The notes: generated by a model not told the origin, from the letters alone. A DNA stretch of 64,000 nucleotides from CAMLIZ01 sp040758375 (GCA_040758375.1 JBFLWE010000019.1:5715-69714); one strand, 5' to 3'; counted from the first letter of the stretch, positions 44,279 through 54,981 are shown. Numbers and translations: made by a program.

Positions 44279-44306
44279 GCATCCGTGTCCTTTTGGACGC
44301 GGATGC
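44279..44306 (+). promoter_or_regulatory. Hairpin in the rpoD leader
   Basis: GCATCCGTGTCC-TTTT-GGACGCGGATGC forms a 12-bp stem with one G-T pair and a TTTT loop, 74 nt before the rpoD ATG. No T-run follows, so it is more likely an RNA structure affecting stability or translation than a terminator. Confidence 0.5.
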
Positions 44307-44380
44307 CAAACCCGCCTGCCGGACGGCTGCCGCCGACGCCGAACCGGGCAATTTCCCGCCTATTTCATCCGAGGACTCGC

Positions 44381-46564
<2,184 letters not shown>

Positions 46565-46600
46565 GCGGCTTCGCCGCCCCTCCCCGCCGGCTCCCACGCA

Positions 46601-46630
46601 ACGGCTTCGGTTTTTCCGGAGCCGTTTTTT
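46601..46630 (+). terminator. Rho-independent terminator of rpoD
   Basis: ACGGCTTCGG / CCGGAGCCGT, a 10-bp stem with one G-T pair and a T5 loop, followed by a T-run, 36 bp after the stop. Confidence 0.88.
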
Positions 46631-46659
46631 CATGCCCGGGCGCTAAACTGCCACCCGAC

Positions 46660-47610
46660 ATGACCCGCATCGCCGAACGCACCGTCCTCTTCGCCGATCT
46701 GCGTGGAAGCACCTCGCTGTACGAACAGCTCGGCAACGCCGAGGCCACCTCGGTGGTCACGCACACCGTCAACGCGCTCGCGCGCGCCGTGCCGGCCCAC
46801 GACGGGCAGGTGATCAAGACGCTGGGCGACGGCCTGATGGCGGTGTTCGCGCGGCCGCTGGCCGCGCTGCAGGCGGCCAGCCAGATGCACGAGGTGCTCG
46901 ACCGCCTGGTCAGCCGCGGCAGCGAACACGGCGCCTCTTCCGGCCTGCGCGCGCTGCGCCTGCAGGTCGCGCTGGCGCACGGCGAGGTGGTCGAGATGGG
47001 CGGCGACTGCTATGGCGATGCCGTGAACGTCGCGGCCCGCCTGCTCGACCACGCCGGCGACAACGAGACCCTCATCACCGGCGATGTGTTCACCGGCCTG
47101 CCCGAGGAGACCCAGGCGCGTTTCCGCAGCCTCGACCGCATGCAGCTGCGCGGCCGAGTCGAGCCGGTGCAGGTGCACCTGCTCAGCAGCGACGGCCGGC
47201 GCGGCGATCCGGCCGCCACGCAGTTCGGCGACGTCACGCCCTCGGCCGAGCCCGAAGGCATCCGCCTGGTGTGGATGGAAGTCAACCGCATCTACTCCGG
47301 GCCGCACCTTCCCATCGTGCTGGGCCGCAGCCCGCAGTCGGCCTTCTGCATCGACGATTCGCGCGTCTCGCGGCTGCATGCGCGCATCGACTGGCACGGC
47401 GGCACTTTCCAGCTCACCGACCTGAGCTACAACGGCACCTACGTGCGCTTCGGCGGCGAGGAAGAAGTGCTGAGCCTGCGCCGCAGCAGCTGCACGCTGC
47501 ACGGCAGCGGCGTCATCGGCCTGGGCGGCCCACCCAGCGACAGCTTCCTGCCGACGCTGCACTTCGAGGTGCTGAGCTTCATGGACACCGTGCCCCACAC
47601 GGTGGAGTAG
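46660..47610 (+). CDS. Class III nucleotidyl cyclase domain fused to FHA domain
   Basis: 316-residue cytoplasmic protein. The N-terminal class III cyclase domain (residues about 1-175) keeps both metal aspartates, D13 in LFADLRGSTSLYE and D57 in KTLGDGLMAVF, and the catalytic NVAAR segment, so it may make cAMP or cGMP; K53 favours ATP. A C-terminal FHA domain (about 215-295, LGRSPQSAFCIDDSRVSRLHARI, LSYNGTYVRF) would bind a phosphothreonine partner. It is followed after 2 bp by a stand-alone receiver gene. ATG 46660 was chosen as the first codon of the conserved domain. Confidence 0.85.
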   Translation: MTRIAERTVLFADLRGSTSLYEQLGNAEATSVVTHTVNALARAVPAHDGQVIKTLGDGLMAVFARPLAALQAASQMHEVLDRLVSRGSEHGASSGLRALRLQVALAHGEVVEMGGDCYGDAVNVAARLLDHAGDNETLITGDVFTGLPEETQARFRSLDRMQLRGRVEPVQVHLLSSDGRRGDPAATQFGDVTPSAEPEGIRLVWMEVNRIYSGPHLPIVLGRSPQSAFCIDDSRVSRLHARIDWHGGTFQLTDLSYNGTYVRFGGEEEVLSLRRSSCTLHGSGVIGLGGPPSDSFLPTLHFEVLSFMDTVPHTVE

Positions 47611-47612
47611 CG

Positions 47613-47975
47613 ATGCGGCTGCTGTACGTCGAAGACAACCGCATCAACGCGCTGCTGTTCGAAGAAGCGCTAAAGCTGCAGCAGGGCTTCGAATTGCGCA
47701 TCGCCGAAGACGGGGCGCAGGCCATGGAGATCGTGCGCGAGTGGCTGCCCGAGGTGCTGGTGCTCGATTCGCACCTGCCCGATGTGAGCGGCACCGAGCT
47801 GCTGCTGCGCCTGCGCTCGCTGCCCGCGCTGGCAGACGTGCCGGCCTTCATGTGCTCGGCCGACGCGCAGCCCGAAGACATGGAGCAGGCGAGGGCCGCA
47901 GGCTTCGGCGGGTACTGGACCAAGCCCATCGCCATCCAGTCGGTGCTGGCGGACCTGCGGCGCTTGAATCCCTAG
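47613..47975 (+). CDS. Single-domain response regulator (receiver only)
   Basis: 120-residue CheY-like receiver with acidic pocket E7-D8, phospho-acceptor D52 (LVLDSHLPD), switch Ser in MCSAD and Lys in YWTKPI. No output domain is present, so it would act by protein contact. It starts 2 bp after the cyclase-FHA stop, suggesting it controls, or is controlled with, that enzyme. No histidine kinase is adjacent. Confidence 0.88.
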   Translation: MRLLYVEDNRINALLFEEALKLQQGFELRIAEDGAQAMEIVREWLPEVLVLDSHLPDVSGTELLLRLRSLPALADVPAFMCSADAQPEDMEQARAAGFGGYWTKPIAIQSVLADLRRLNP

Positions 47976-48014
47976 CCAGCCGCGCATCGCCACGGTGGCC
48001 GACAATCGGCGCCG

Positions 48015-49106
48015 ATGCCATTCGCTCCCGAACCCTCATTTGCCCACGGCAGCGTGCCGCGCACGGCGGTGCTGCTGGTGAACCTCGGCAGCCCCGACGC
48101 GCCGGAGGCACCGGCGGTGCGGCGCTACCTGGCCGAGTTCCTGAGCGACCCGCGCGTGGTCGAGATCCCCCGCTGGGCGTGGAAGCCCATCCTGCACGGC
48201 ATCATCCTGCGCACGCGGCCGGCCAAGTCGGCCGCCAAGTACGCCAGCATCTGGACGCCCGAAGGCTCGCCGCTGAAGGTATGGACCGAGAAGCAGGCCA
48301 AGCTGCTGCTCGGTGCGCTGGGCGAACGCGGCCACCGCGTGCTGGTGCGCCACGCGATGCGCTATGGCAGCCCTTGCGTCGCGGCCGAACTCGATGCGCT
48401 GAAGGCCGCCGGGGCCGAGCGCATCCTGGTGCTGCCGCTGTATCCGCAGTACTCGGCAACCACCACCGCCAGCGTCTTCGATGCGGTGGCGCATTGGGCG
48501 CGCAGCACACGCCGCCTGCCCGAGCTGCGCTTCGTGAACCACTTCCACGACGACGCGCTGTACATCGAGGCGCTGGCGCAGCGGCTGCTGGCCCATTGGG
48601 CCGAGCACGGGGCCGCCGAGAAGCTGGTGCTGAGTTTTCACGGTGTGCCCAAGCGCACCTTGATGCTGGGCGACCCCTACCACTGCGAATGCCAGAAGAC
48701 GGCCCGCCTGCTGGGCGAGCGGCTCGGCCTGCCACCCGACAGGCTGTTGGTCACGTTCCAGAGCCGCTTCGGCCGCGCCGAGTGGCTGCAGCCCTACACC
48801 GAGCCCACGCTGCAACGGCTGGCGCGTGAAGGCGTGCGCCGGGTCGACGTGGCCTGCCCAGGCTTCGTCAGCGACTGCCTGGAGACGCTGGAAGAGATCG
48901 CGCAGGAAGCGCGCGACGCCTTCCTTGCCGCGGGCGGCCGCGAGTTCCACTACGTACCCTGCCTCAACGACGATCCGCGCTGGATCGCCGCGCTGGCCGA
49001 AACCGCCCAGCAGCATCTGGCCGGCTGGCCGACGCGCGAGCAGCCGTCATCGGCAGAGCTGCAGCGCCAGCGCGAACGCGCGCTGGCGATGGGAGCAAAG
49101 GTCTAG
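48015..49106 (+). CDS. hemH: Ferrochelatase
   Basis: 363-residue enzyme that inserts Fe(II) into protoporphyrin IX, the last step of haem synthesis, at the cytoplasmic membrane face. Signatures: LLVNLGSPDAP at the N-terminus, catalytic H209 in LSFHGVPKR, and the conserved PGFVSDCLETLEEI. YPQYSATTTASVFD supports the family. It starts 39 bp after the receiver gene. Haem is needed by the oxidase and cytochromes in this window. Confidence 0.95.
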   Translation: MPFAPEPSFAHGSVPRTAVLLVNLGSPDAPEAPAVRRYLAEFLSDPRVVEIPRWAWKPILHGIILRTRPAKSAAKYASIWTPEGSPLKVWTEKQAKLLLGALGERGHRVLVRHAMRYGSPCVAAELDALKAAGAERILVLPLYPQYSATTTASVFDAVAHWARSTRRLPELRFVNHFHDDALYIEALAQRLLAHWAEHGAAEKLVLSFHGVPKRTLMLGDPYHCECQKTARLLGERLGLPPDRLLVTFQSRFGRAEWLQPYTEPTLQRLAREGVRRVDVACPGFVSDCLETLEEIAQEARDAFLAAGGREFHYVPCLNDDPRWIAALAETAQQHLAGWPTREQPSSAELQRQRERALAMGAKV

Positions 49107-49129
49107 GGCCTTCAGCCGCCCAGTCCGGC

Positions 49130-50638
49130 TCAGGCCTGGGCGGCCTTCCAGGCACGGCGGCGCTGCAGCCAGCGCATCATCGGCGGCAGCAGCAGCACCA
49201 GCAGACCGATGGCGAAGATGGTGGCCGACAGCGGCCGCTCGATCAGCACCGTCCATTTGCCTTCGCCGATGGACAGCGCGTTGCGCATCTGCGCTTCGGC
49301 CATGGGGCCGAGGATCATGCCCACGATCACCGGCGCGGTCGGGAAGTCGAAGCGCCGCATCAACACGCCCAACAGGCCGATCGCATACAGCAGGAACAGG
49401 TCGAAGGCCGACTGCCGCATGCCGTACACCCCCACGGTGGCGAACACCATGATCCCGGCGTACAGCGCGGGCTTGGGTACCTTGAGCAGCTTGACCCACA
49501 GCCCCACCAGCGGCAGGTTGAGCACCAGCAGCATCACGTTGCCGATGTACAGCGACGCGATCAGCGCCCACACCAGCGCCGAGCTGGTCTGGAACAGCGT
49601 GGGGCCGGGCTGGATGCCGTAGTTGGTGAAGGCCGAGAGAATGATCGCCGCAGTGGTGGAGGTGGGAATGCCCAGCGTCAACAGCGGCACCAGCGTGGCG
49701 GTGACGGAAGCGTTGTTTGCTGCCTCCGGACCTGCCACACCCTCGATGGCGCCGGTGGTGCCGAACTGCTCGGGGTTCTTCGACAGCCTCTTTTCCATGC
49801 CGTACGACAGGAACGTGGGGATCTCCGTGCCGCCGGCCGGCACCGCGCCGAAGGGAAAGCCAAGCAAGGTGCCGCGAATCCACGCCGGCCAGGAGCGCCG
49901 CCAGTCCTCCTTGGTCATCGTCAGGCTGGTCAGCCTGTTCTGCGATTCGTCCTGCCGGCCCTCGTAGAGCACGGCGTACATCGCTTCTCCCACCGCGAAC
50001 AGGCCCACGGCCACGAGCACCACCTCGATGCCATCGACCAGCTCGGCGACGCCCAGCGTGTAGCGCGCCTGCCCCGAGATCTGGTCGATGCCGATCAGGC
50101 CGATGGCCAGGCCCAGCACGAGGCTGGTGAATCCGCGCAGCAGGCTCTGGCCCAGCACCGCCGACACGGTGATGAAGGCCAGCACCATGAGCGCGAAGTA
50201 CTCCGGCGGGCCGAAGCGCAGCGCGTACTCGGCGATGGCCGGCGCGAACAGGGTCACCAGCACGGTGGCGATGGTGCCGGCGACGAACGAGCCGATCGCT
50301 GCGGTGGCCAGCGCTGCGCCGGCCCTGCCGCGCTTGGCGAGCAGGTTGCCCTCCATCGCGGTGATCATGCTGCCCGTCTCGCCCGGGGTGTTGAGCAGGA
50401 TCGAGGTGGTGGAGCCGCCGTACATCGCGCCGTAGTAGATGCCGGCGAACAGGATCATCGAGGCCGTGGGGTCCACGTGCGCGGTGATCGGTAGCAGCAT
50501 CGCCACCGTGAGCGCCGGCCCGATGCCGGGCAGCACGCCGATGGCGGTGCCGACCATGCAGCCGAGCAGCGCCCAGACCAGGTTGATGGGCGTCGCCGCG
50601 GTGGCGAAGCCTTGCATCAACGATTGCCAGAGGTCCAT
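49130..50638 (-). CDS. tctA: Tripartite tricarboxylate transporter, large membrane subunit
   Basis: 502-residue inner-membrane subunit with about 12 helices. The family signatures GTAIGVLPGIGPALTVAMLLP and the NTPGETGSMIT segment are present, as is GGSTTSILLNTPG. It moves citrate-like or other carboxylates with the TctB and TctC subunits. It is the last gene of the tctCBA operon; the gap from tctB is 13 bp. The substrate within the TTT family cannot be read from sequence. Confidence 0.93.
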   Translation of the reverse strand: MDLWQSLMQGFATAATPINLVWALLGCMVGTAIGVLPGIGPALTVAMLLPITAHVDPTASMILFAGIYYGAMYGGSTTSILLNTPGETGSMITAMEGNLLAKRGRAGAALATAAIGSFVAGTIATVLVTLFAPAIAEYALRFGPPEYFALMVLAFITVSAVLGQSLLRGFTSLVLGLAIGLIGIDQISGQARYTLGVAELVDGIEVVLVAVGLFAVGEAMYAVLYEGRQDESQNRLTSLTMTKEDWRRSWPAWIRGTLLGFPFGAVPAGGTEIPTFLSYGMEKRLSKNPEQFGTTGAIEGVAGPEAANNASVTATLVPLLTLGIPTSTTAAIILSAFTNYGIQPGPTLFQTSSALVWALIASLYIGNVMLLVLNLPLVGLWVKLLKVPKPALYAGIMVFATVGVYGMRQSAFDLFLLYAIGLLGVLMRRFDFPTAPVIVGMILGPMAEAQMRNALSIGEGKWTVLIERPLSATIFAIGLLVLLLPPMMRWLQRRRAWKAAQA

Positions 50639-50651
50639 CGCGGGTACTTCC

Positions 50652-51143
50652 TCAGATCCAACCCGAACGGGTGATGCCGGGCAGCGTGAGGCCCAGCAGT
50701 TTGGTGAACAGCCAGTAGACCGGGGCCGAAAGCGCCAGGCCGATCAAAGCATCGCGCCCCAGGCGTGACAGCGCCGGCGCCTGGCCCATCGAAAGCCGAA
50801 AGCCGCGCGCCGCCAGCGCGAACAGCAAGGCGCACGACGGGATGAATCCGATCGTCGTGATCAACGACGCGTTCAGCAGCAGCCCCGCCGACACCCACGC
50901 CATGCCGCGCCAATACGCGGCAAGCGTGGGGGCCGCCGGCAGGCCGCGGAACCCACCGGTCGCGGCCTGCACGAGGAGCACCACGCCGCACAAGGCCATG
51001 GCGGCGGCCACCAGCCAGGGCAGGAATCCCGGCCCCACGCCGGCGTAACCTGCCTCGCCACGCACCTGCGACGCTCCGACTGCCAGCGCCGCGGCGAGCA
51101 CCAATGCCCCGCCGCCCACGGCCTTCTGCCAATGGGTGCTCAT
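50652..51143 (-). CDS. tctB: Tripartite tricarboxylate transporter, small membrane subunit
   Basis: 163-residue protein with four hydrophobic segments (GGALVLAAALAVGAS, FLPWLVAAAMALCGVVLLVQA, IGFIPSCALLFALAARGF, LIGLALSAPVYWLFTKLLG), matching TctB. It lies between tctC (4 bp upstream) and tctA (13 bp downstream) and is needed for transport with TctA. No catalytic motif applies. Confidence 0.9.
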   Translation of the reverse strand: MSTHWQKAVGGGALVLAAALAVGASQVRGEAGYAGVGPGFLPWLVAAAMALCGVVLLVQAATGGFRGLPAAPTLAAYWRGMAWVSAGLLLNASLITTIGFIPSCALLFALAARGFRLSMGQAPALSRLGRDALIGLALSAPVYWLFTKLLGLTLPGITRSGWI

Positions 51144-51147
51144 GGCG

Positions 51148-52110
51148 TCAGAGCATGCCCAGCCTGACCATCAGCGCGCGCAGGCGAGCATGGTCTTCCT
51201 CGACGAAGCGGCCGAATTCGTCGCCGGTCATCACCGCGGAATTCCAGCGGTTGGCCTGCAGCGTCTCCTGCCAGCTCTTGGTGCGGGTGGCCTTGGTCAC
51301 GGCATCGATCAGCGCCTTGCGCTGCTCGGCGCTGATGCCCGGCGCGCCGTACACGCCGCGCCAGTTGCCGATCTCCACGTCGATGCCCTGCTCCTTGAGC
51401 GTAGGAATGTCCACGCCCTTCTGCCGGGTGCCGGCGGTGTAGGCCAGCGCGCGCATCTTGCCGGTCTTGATGTATTCCTCCATCTCGGCATAGCCGCTGG
51501 TGCCCACGGTGATGTGGCCGCCCAGCACCGCCGCGGTGGCCTCGCCACCGCCCTTGAAGGGCACGTAGTTGATCTTGGCCACGTCCACACCCACGGCGTT
51601 GGCGATCATCGCCACGCTGATGTGGTCGGTGGAGCCCTTGGAGCCACCACCCCACTTGACGCTGGCCGGGTCCTTCTTCATCTGCTCGACCACGTCTTTC
51701 ATGCTCTTGATCGGCGAGTTGGCCGGCACGACGAACACGTTGTATTCGGCGATCAGGCGCGCGATCGGCGTGGCGTTGGCCATGGTCACCGGCGGGTTGT
51801 TCTGCACGATCGCACCCACCATCACGGCGCCCACCACCACCAGCGCATGGGGGTCGCCCTTGCTCGCGTTGACGAACTGCGCCAGGCCGATGGTGCCGCC
51901 GGCACCGCCTTTGTTCTCGTAGGTCACCGAGCCGGCAGCGCCGGCTTCCTGCAGCGCCTTGCCGATGCCGCGACCGGTCTGGTCGTAGCCGCCGCCGGGG
52001 TTGGCACCGATCATGATCTTGAAGTTGTCCGCCGCCTGCGCGACGGGCATGCCGCCCAGGGCAGCGGCAAGCAGCGGAAGGGCCAGGGCCTTGAGTGCGG
52101 TGCGACGCAT
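51148..52110 (-). CDS. tctC: Tripartite tricarboxylate transporter substrate-binding protein
   Basis: 320-residue periplasmic binding protein of the Bug/TctC family, with a signal peptide (residues 1-27, ending AQA) and the family segments KIMIGANPGGGYDQTGRGIGKAL, ENKGGAGGTIGLAQF and VDVAKINYVPFKGGGEA. It captures a carboxylate for TctAB. Start 52110 has AAGGAG upstream. It heads the operon and faces tctD across 216 bp that contain four CTGTC boxes. Confidence 0.93.
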   Translation of the reverse strand: MRRTALKALALPLLAAALGGMPVAQAADNFKIMIGANPGGGYDQTGRGIGKALQEAGAAGSVTYENKGGAGGTIGLAQFVNASKGDPHALVVVGAVMVGAIVQNNPPVTMANATPIARLIAEYNVFVVPANSPIKSMKDVVEQMKKDPASVKWGGGSKGSTDHISVAMIANAVGVDVAKINYVPFKGGGEATAAVLGGHITVGTSGYAEMEEYIKTGKMRALAYTAGTRQKGVDIPTLKEQGIDVEIGNWRGVYGAPGISAEQRKALIDAVTKATRTKSWQETLQANRWNSAVMTGDEFGRFVEEDHARLRALMVRLGML

Positions 52111-52212
52111 TGAGATATCTCCTTGCTGAGGGTGGTGCACGACAACGCAGGGCATGGTCCTCCCAGGGTCGGCCGTCGGCATGCGGGTGAACCCGCACGC
52201 TTCGGTGCCAGC

Positions 52213-52262
52213 CTGTCATGCGGCTGTCGGCACCCTCGCTGGTCGCTGTCAAACCGCTGTCA
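52213..52262. promoter_or_regulatory. Array of CTGTC boxes on an 11-bp register between tctC and tctD
   Basis: CTGTCA at 52213, CTGTCG at 52224, CTGTCA at 52246 and CTGTCA at 52257 are spaced 11, 22 and 11 bp, so all four lie on one face of the helix. Direct repeats at 11 bp are the form bound by OmpR/PhoB-type regulators, and the sequence resembles Pho-box half-sites. TctD itself is the obvious local candidate. Confidence 0.7.
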
Positions 52263-52326
52263 GCGCTGCCCGGCCAGGGTCGGCCCCGAGCCGCCCAGGC
52301 CCGTCAAACGCGGCACACTGCGGGCC

Positions 52327-53004
52327 ATGAAACTGCTGCTGGTCGAAGACGACCCCTCCATGGCGCAGGCCCTGCGTCTGGCGCTGGAGCGGCGCGGTTT
52401 CGAGGTCGACTGGTGCGGCGACGGCGTGGAGGCGCTGAACCGCCTGCGCCACCATGGGCCCGACCTCGCGCTGCTCGACCTCACCATTCCCCGGCTCGAC
52501 GGCCTGCAGGTGCTGCACCGCGCCCGCGCCGAAGGCCTGAAGCTGCCCATCATCCTGCTCACCGCGCGTGGCGCGGTGGGCGACCGCGTGCAGGGCCTCA
52601 ACGCGGGCGCCGACGACTACCTGGCCAAGCCTTTCGACCTGGACGAACTGGAGGCCCGCATCCGCGCCCAATTGCGTCGCCACGGTACCGAGGTGCAGGA
52701 GCGCCTGAGCTGCGGGCCGCTTGCGATGGAGCGCGATTCCGGCGCCTTCTACCTGGGCGATGAGGTGCTGGAGCTCACGCCGCGCGAGCAGGCGCTGCTC
52801 AAGGCCCTGATCGCCAAGCCGGGCCATGCGGTGGCCAAGGAGAAGCTGTTCCGGCTGGTGTTCCCGATGGAGCAGGACATCCAGTTCGAGGCGATCGAGG
52901 TGGTGGCCTACCGGCTGCGCAAGAAGCTCGCCGGCTCGGGCGTGGCGCTGGTCACGCTGCGCGGGCTGGGCTACCTGCTGAAGGCGGACGCGCAGGCTTC
53001 ATGA
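52327..53004 (+). CDS. tctD: Response regulator TctD
   Basis: 225-residue OmpR-class regulator: receiver with pocket E7-D8-D9, phospho-acceptor D51 in LALLDLTIPRLDG and YLAKPFDLDELEAR, then a winged helix (LTPREQALLKALI, EAIEVVAYRLRKKL, VTLRGLGYLL). It is divergent from tctCBA and overlaps the kinase gene (ATGA), so it most likely activates carboxylate uptake. Start at 52327. Confidence 0.9.
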   Translation: MKLLLVEDDPSMAQALRLALERRGFEVDWCGDGVEALNRLRHHGPDLALLDLTIPRLDGLQVLHRARAEGLKLPIILLTARGAVGDRVQGLNAGADDYLAKPFDLDELEARIRAQLRRHGTEVQERLSCGPLAMERDSGAFYLGDEVLELTPREQALLKALIAKPGHAVAKEKLFRLVFPMEQDIQFEAIEVVAYRLRKKLAGSGVALVTLRGLGYLLKADAQAS

Positions 53005-54422
53005 CGTACTCGCTCAGGCGCTACCTGCTGGCGTGGATCATCACGCCGATCGCGCTGTTCGTCGTCTTCGACACGGTGAGCCTGTACCGCAACGCGCTGG
53101 ACTCCATCAACACCGCCTACGACCGCTCGCTGCTGGCTTCTGCGCGCTCCATCGGCGAACTGCTGGAGTTGCAGGGCTCCCAGCTCAAGGTGGAAGTGCC
53201 CTACACCGCGCTGGAGATCTTCGACGCCGGCAACCGCGGCCGGCTGTACTACCGCATCTCGGGCTTCGAAGGCGAGTTTCTCTCGGGCTACGAGGACCTG
53301 CCCGTTTACGACCGCAAGCTGCCCAAGCGCAGCGCCTATGCCGCGCTGGTGGACTTTTACGACGGCCAGTACCGTGGCGAGCCGGTGCGCATGGCGGCGC
53401 TGTACCAGCCGGTGTCGTCGCAAGAGGCCCGCGGCATGGTGCTGATCCAGGTGGCCGAGACGCTCGAAGTGCGGCAGGTTCTCGCGCGCCAGATCCTGCT
53501 GTCGACGTTGCTGCGCCAGGCGCTGCTGATCGTGGTGGTGGCGCTGGTCACCTGGGTGGTGGTCACGCGTGCGCTGCGGCCGGTCGAAGCGCTGCGGCGC
53601 CAGCTCAGCGAACGGCGCGAGGCCGACCTGTCGCCGGTGCGGCTGTCCCATCCGCCGGCGGAGCTGCAGCCCACGCTGGCCGCCATCAACGACCTCATGC
53701 AGCGTCTGCAGCGGCTGATGGAGCACCAACGCCAGTTCGTGCGCGATGCCTCGCACCAGCTGCGCACGCCGCTGGCGGTGTTGAAGACACAGGTGCAGAA
53801 CGCGCTGGCCACGCCGCCGGGCGAGCCGCTGCCGCGCCAGGCGCTGGAAGACATGCACGGCACGGTGGAACGCGCCGCCCGCCTGGCCAACCAGATGCTG
53901 GCGCTGGCCAAGGTCGAGCAGGTGCAGTCGCAGGGCCCCTCGACGCCGCAGTCGCTGAGCGAGGTGGTCAGCGAGGTGGCGCTGGACATGTCGCCGCTCA
54001 TCGCGGCCAAGCACCTCGACTTCGAGCTGCAAGCCGATGAGAGCGTGCGAGTGCAGGGCCATGACTGGATGCTGCGCGAGCTCACCCGCAACCTGCTGCA
54101 CAACGCGATCCGCGAGACGCCGGCGGGCGGCCACCTGCTGCTGGCGGTGAAGGCTGCGCCGGCGCCCCGGCTGCTGGTGAGCGACAGCGGGCCGGGCCTC
54201 AAGCCCGAGCTGGCGCAACGGCTGTTCGAACCCTTCCACACCGGCCACCCGAGCGAAGGCAGCGGCCTCGGGCTCGCCATTTGCCGCAGCATCTGCGACG
54301 CCCTGGGCGCCGAACTGCGGCTGCAGAACCGTCCCGCCCCTGGCGGGGGCCCCGCCGGTCTGGACGCCGAGGTGCGCTTCTCCACCGGGGCGGCTGACAG
54401 CGACGGCACAATCCGCGAATGA
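53001..54422 (+). CDS. tctE: Sensor histidine kinase TctE
   Basis: 473-residue inner-membrane kinase with TM1 near the N-terminus (YLLAWIITPIALFVVFDTV), a periplasmic domain of about 130 residues with an N-terminal 2CSK-type feel (SLYRNALDSINTAYDRSLL), TM2 (LIVVVALVTWVVV), HAMP linker, H252 in DASHQLRTPLAVLK, and an ATPase domain (NLLHNAIRETP, SDSGPGL, GSGLGLAIC). Its ATG overlaps tctD's stop, and its stop overlaps hslR's start, forming a three-gene coupled unit. Confidence 0.9.
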   Translation: MTYSLRRYLLAWIITPIALFVVFDTVSLYRNALDSINTAYDRSLLASARSIGELLELQGSQLKVEVPYTALEIFDAGNRGRLYYRISGFEGEFLSGYEDLPVYDRKLPKRSAYAALVDFYDGQYRGEPVRMAALYQPVSSQEARGMVLIQVAETLEVRQVLARQILLSTLLRQALLIVVVALVTWVVVTRALRPVEALRRQLSERREADLSPVRLSHPPAELQPTLAAINDLMQRLQRLMEHQRQFVRDASHQLRTPLAVLKTQVQNALATPPGEPLPRQALEDMHGTVERAARLANQMLALAKVEQVQSQGPSTPQSLSEVVSEVALDMSPLIAAKHLDFELQADESVRVQGHDWMLRELTRNLLHNAIRETPAGGHLLLAVKAAPAPRLLVSDSGPGLKPELAQRLFEPFHTGHPSEGSGLGLAICRSICDALGAELRLQNRPAPGGGPAGLDAEVRFSTGAADSDGTIRE

Positions 54423-54832
54423 GCGAAGCATCCACCGGCCTGAAGGCCGTGCGCCTGGACAAATGGCTGTGGGCGGCCCGTTTCTACAAGACCCGCACCC
54501 TGGCCGTGGAAGAGATCGGCAAAGGCCGGGTTTCGGTGAACGGCCAGCCCGCGAAGGCGGCCCGTGAGCTCAAGCCGGGCGACCAGGTGGAGTTGCGCCA
54601 GGGCGGCGTGACGCGCACGGTGCTCGTCAAGGGACTGAGCGCGGTGCGCGGGCCCGCCCCGGTGGCGCAGGCGCTGTACGAGGAGACGCCCGAAAGCGTG
54701 CAGGCGCGCCAGCGAGCGGCCGAACAGCGCCGCATGGGCGTCGAGCCTGCCCAGGCCATCGAGCATGGCCGCCCCACCAAGCGCGACCGGCGCCAGCTGG
54801 CCGACTGGCAGCGCTGGTCCGCGAAGATCTAG
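54419..54832 (+). CDS. hslR: Heat-shock protein 15, ribosome-associated S4 protein
   Basis: 137-residue protein with an S4 RNA-binding domain (VRLDKWLWAARFYKTRTLA, GRVSVNGQPAKAARELKPGD) and a basic C-terminal tail, matching Hsp15, which recycles 50S subunits carrying nascent chains after heat shock. Its ATG overlaps the tctE stop. Downstream lies the grpE-dnaK-dnaJ cluster, but with a 149-bp gap containing its own promoter. Confidence 0.9.
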   Translation: MSEASTGLKAVRLDKWLWAARFYKTRTLAVEEIGKGRVSVNGQPAKAARELKPGDQVELRQGGVTRTVLVKGLSAVRGPAPVAQALYEETPESVQARQRAAEQRRMGVEPAQAIEHGRPTKRDRRQLADWQRWSAKI

Positions 54833-54913
54833 GCCCCGACAGCCTGACGCCCCCCTTGAGGAGCCACACCGGCGGACAGGCGAAGCCGGATCTGCGGTGT
54901 GCACTCAGTGGGG

Positions 54914-54941
54914 GTTGAAGCGTGGCGAGCTGCCCTCATGT
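54914..54941 (+). promoter_or_regulatory. Sigma-32-like heat-shock promoter before grpE
   Basis: GTTGAAG (54914-54920), 13-bp spacer, CCTCATGT (54934-54941). This fits the sigma-32 form (CTTGAAA ... CCCCATNT) at 5 of 7 and 6 defined positions, about 40 bp before the grpE ATG. Confidence 0.65.
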
Positions 54942-54981
54942 GCGGCCGGAGCCGGACAAAACCCCTCTCTTTGATCAAAAC

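Larger units (their letters stand above)
44004..44380 (+). other. 377-bp dnaG-rpoD intergenic region
   Basis: It holds no convincing gene. It carries a near-consensus sigma-70 promoter overlapped by an inverted repeat (44064-44101), a leader of about 280 nt, and a strong 12-bp hairpin at 44279-44306. A 68-codon open frame starting at 44178 overlaps the rpoD start and shows no family resemblance. Confidence 0.6.

Noticed and set aside
44279..44306. Rho-independent terminator before rpoD
   Set aside because: The stem is strong but no T-run follows, so the terminator label was not used.
54838..54900. Further copy of the two-hairpin repeat between hslR and grpE
   Set aside because: It has GC-rich inverted segments (CACACCG/CGGTGTG), but the sequence does not match the family consensus.
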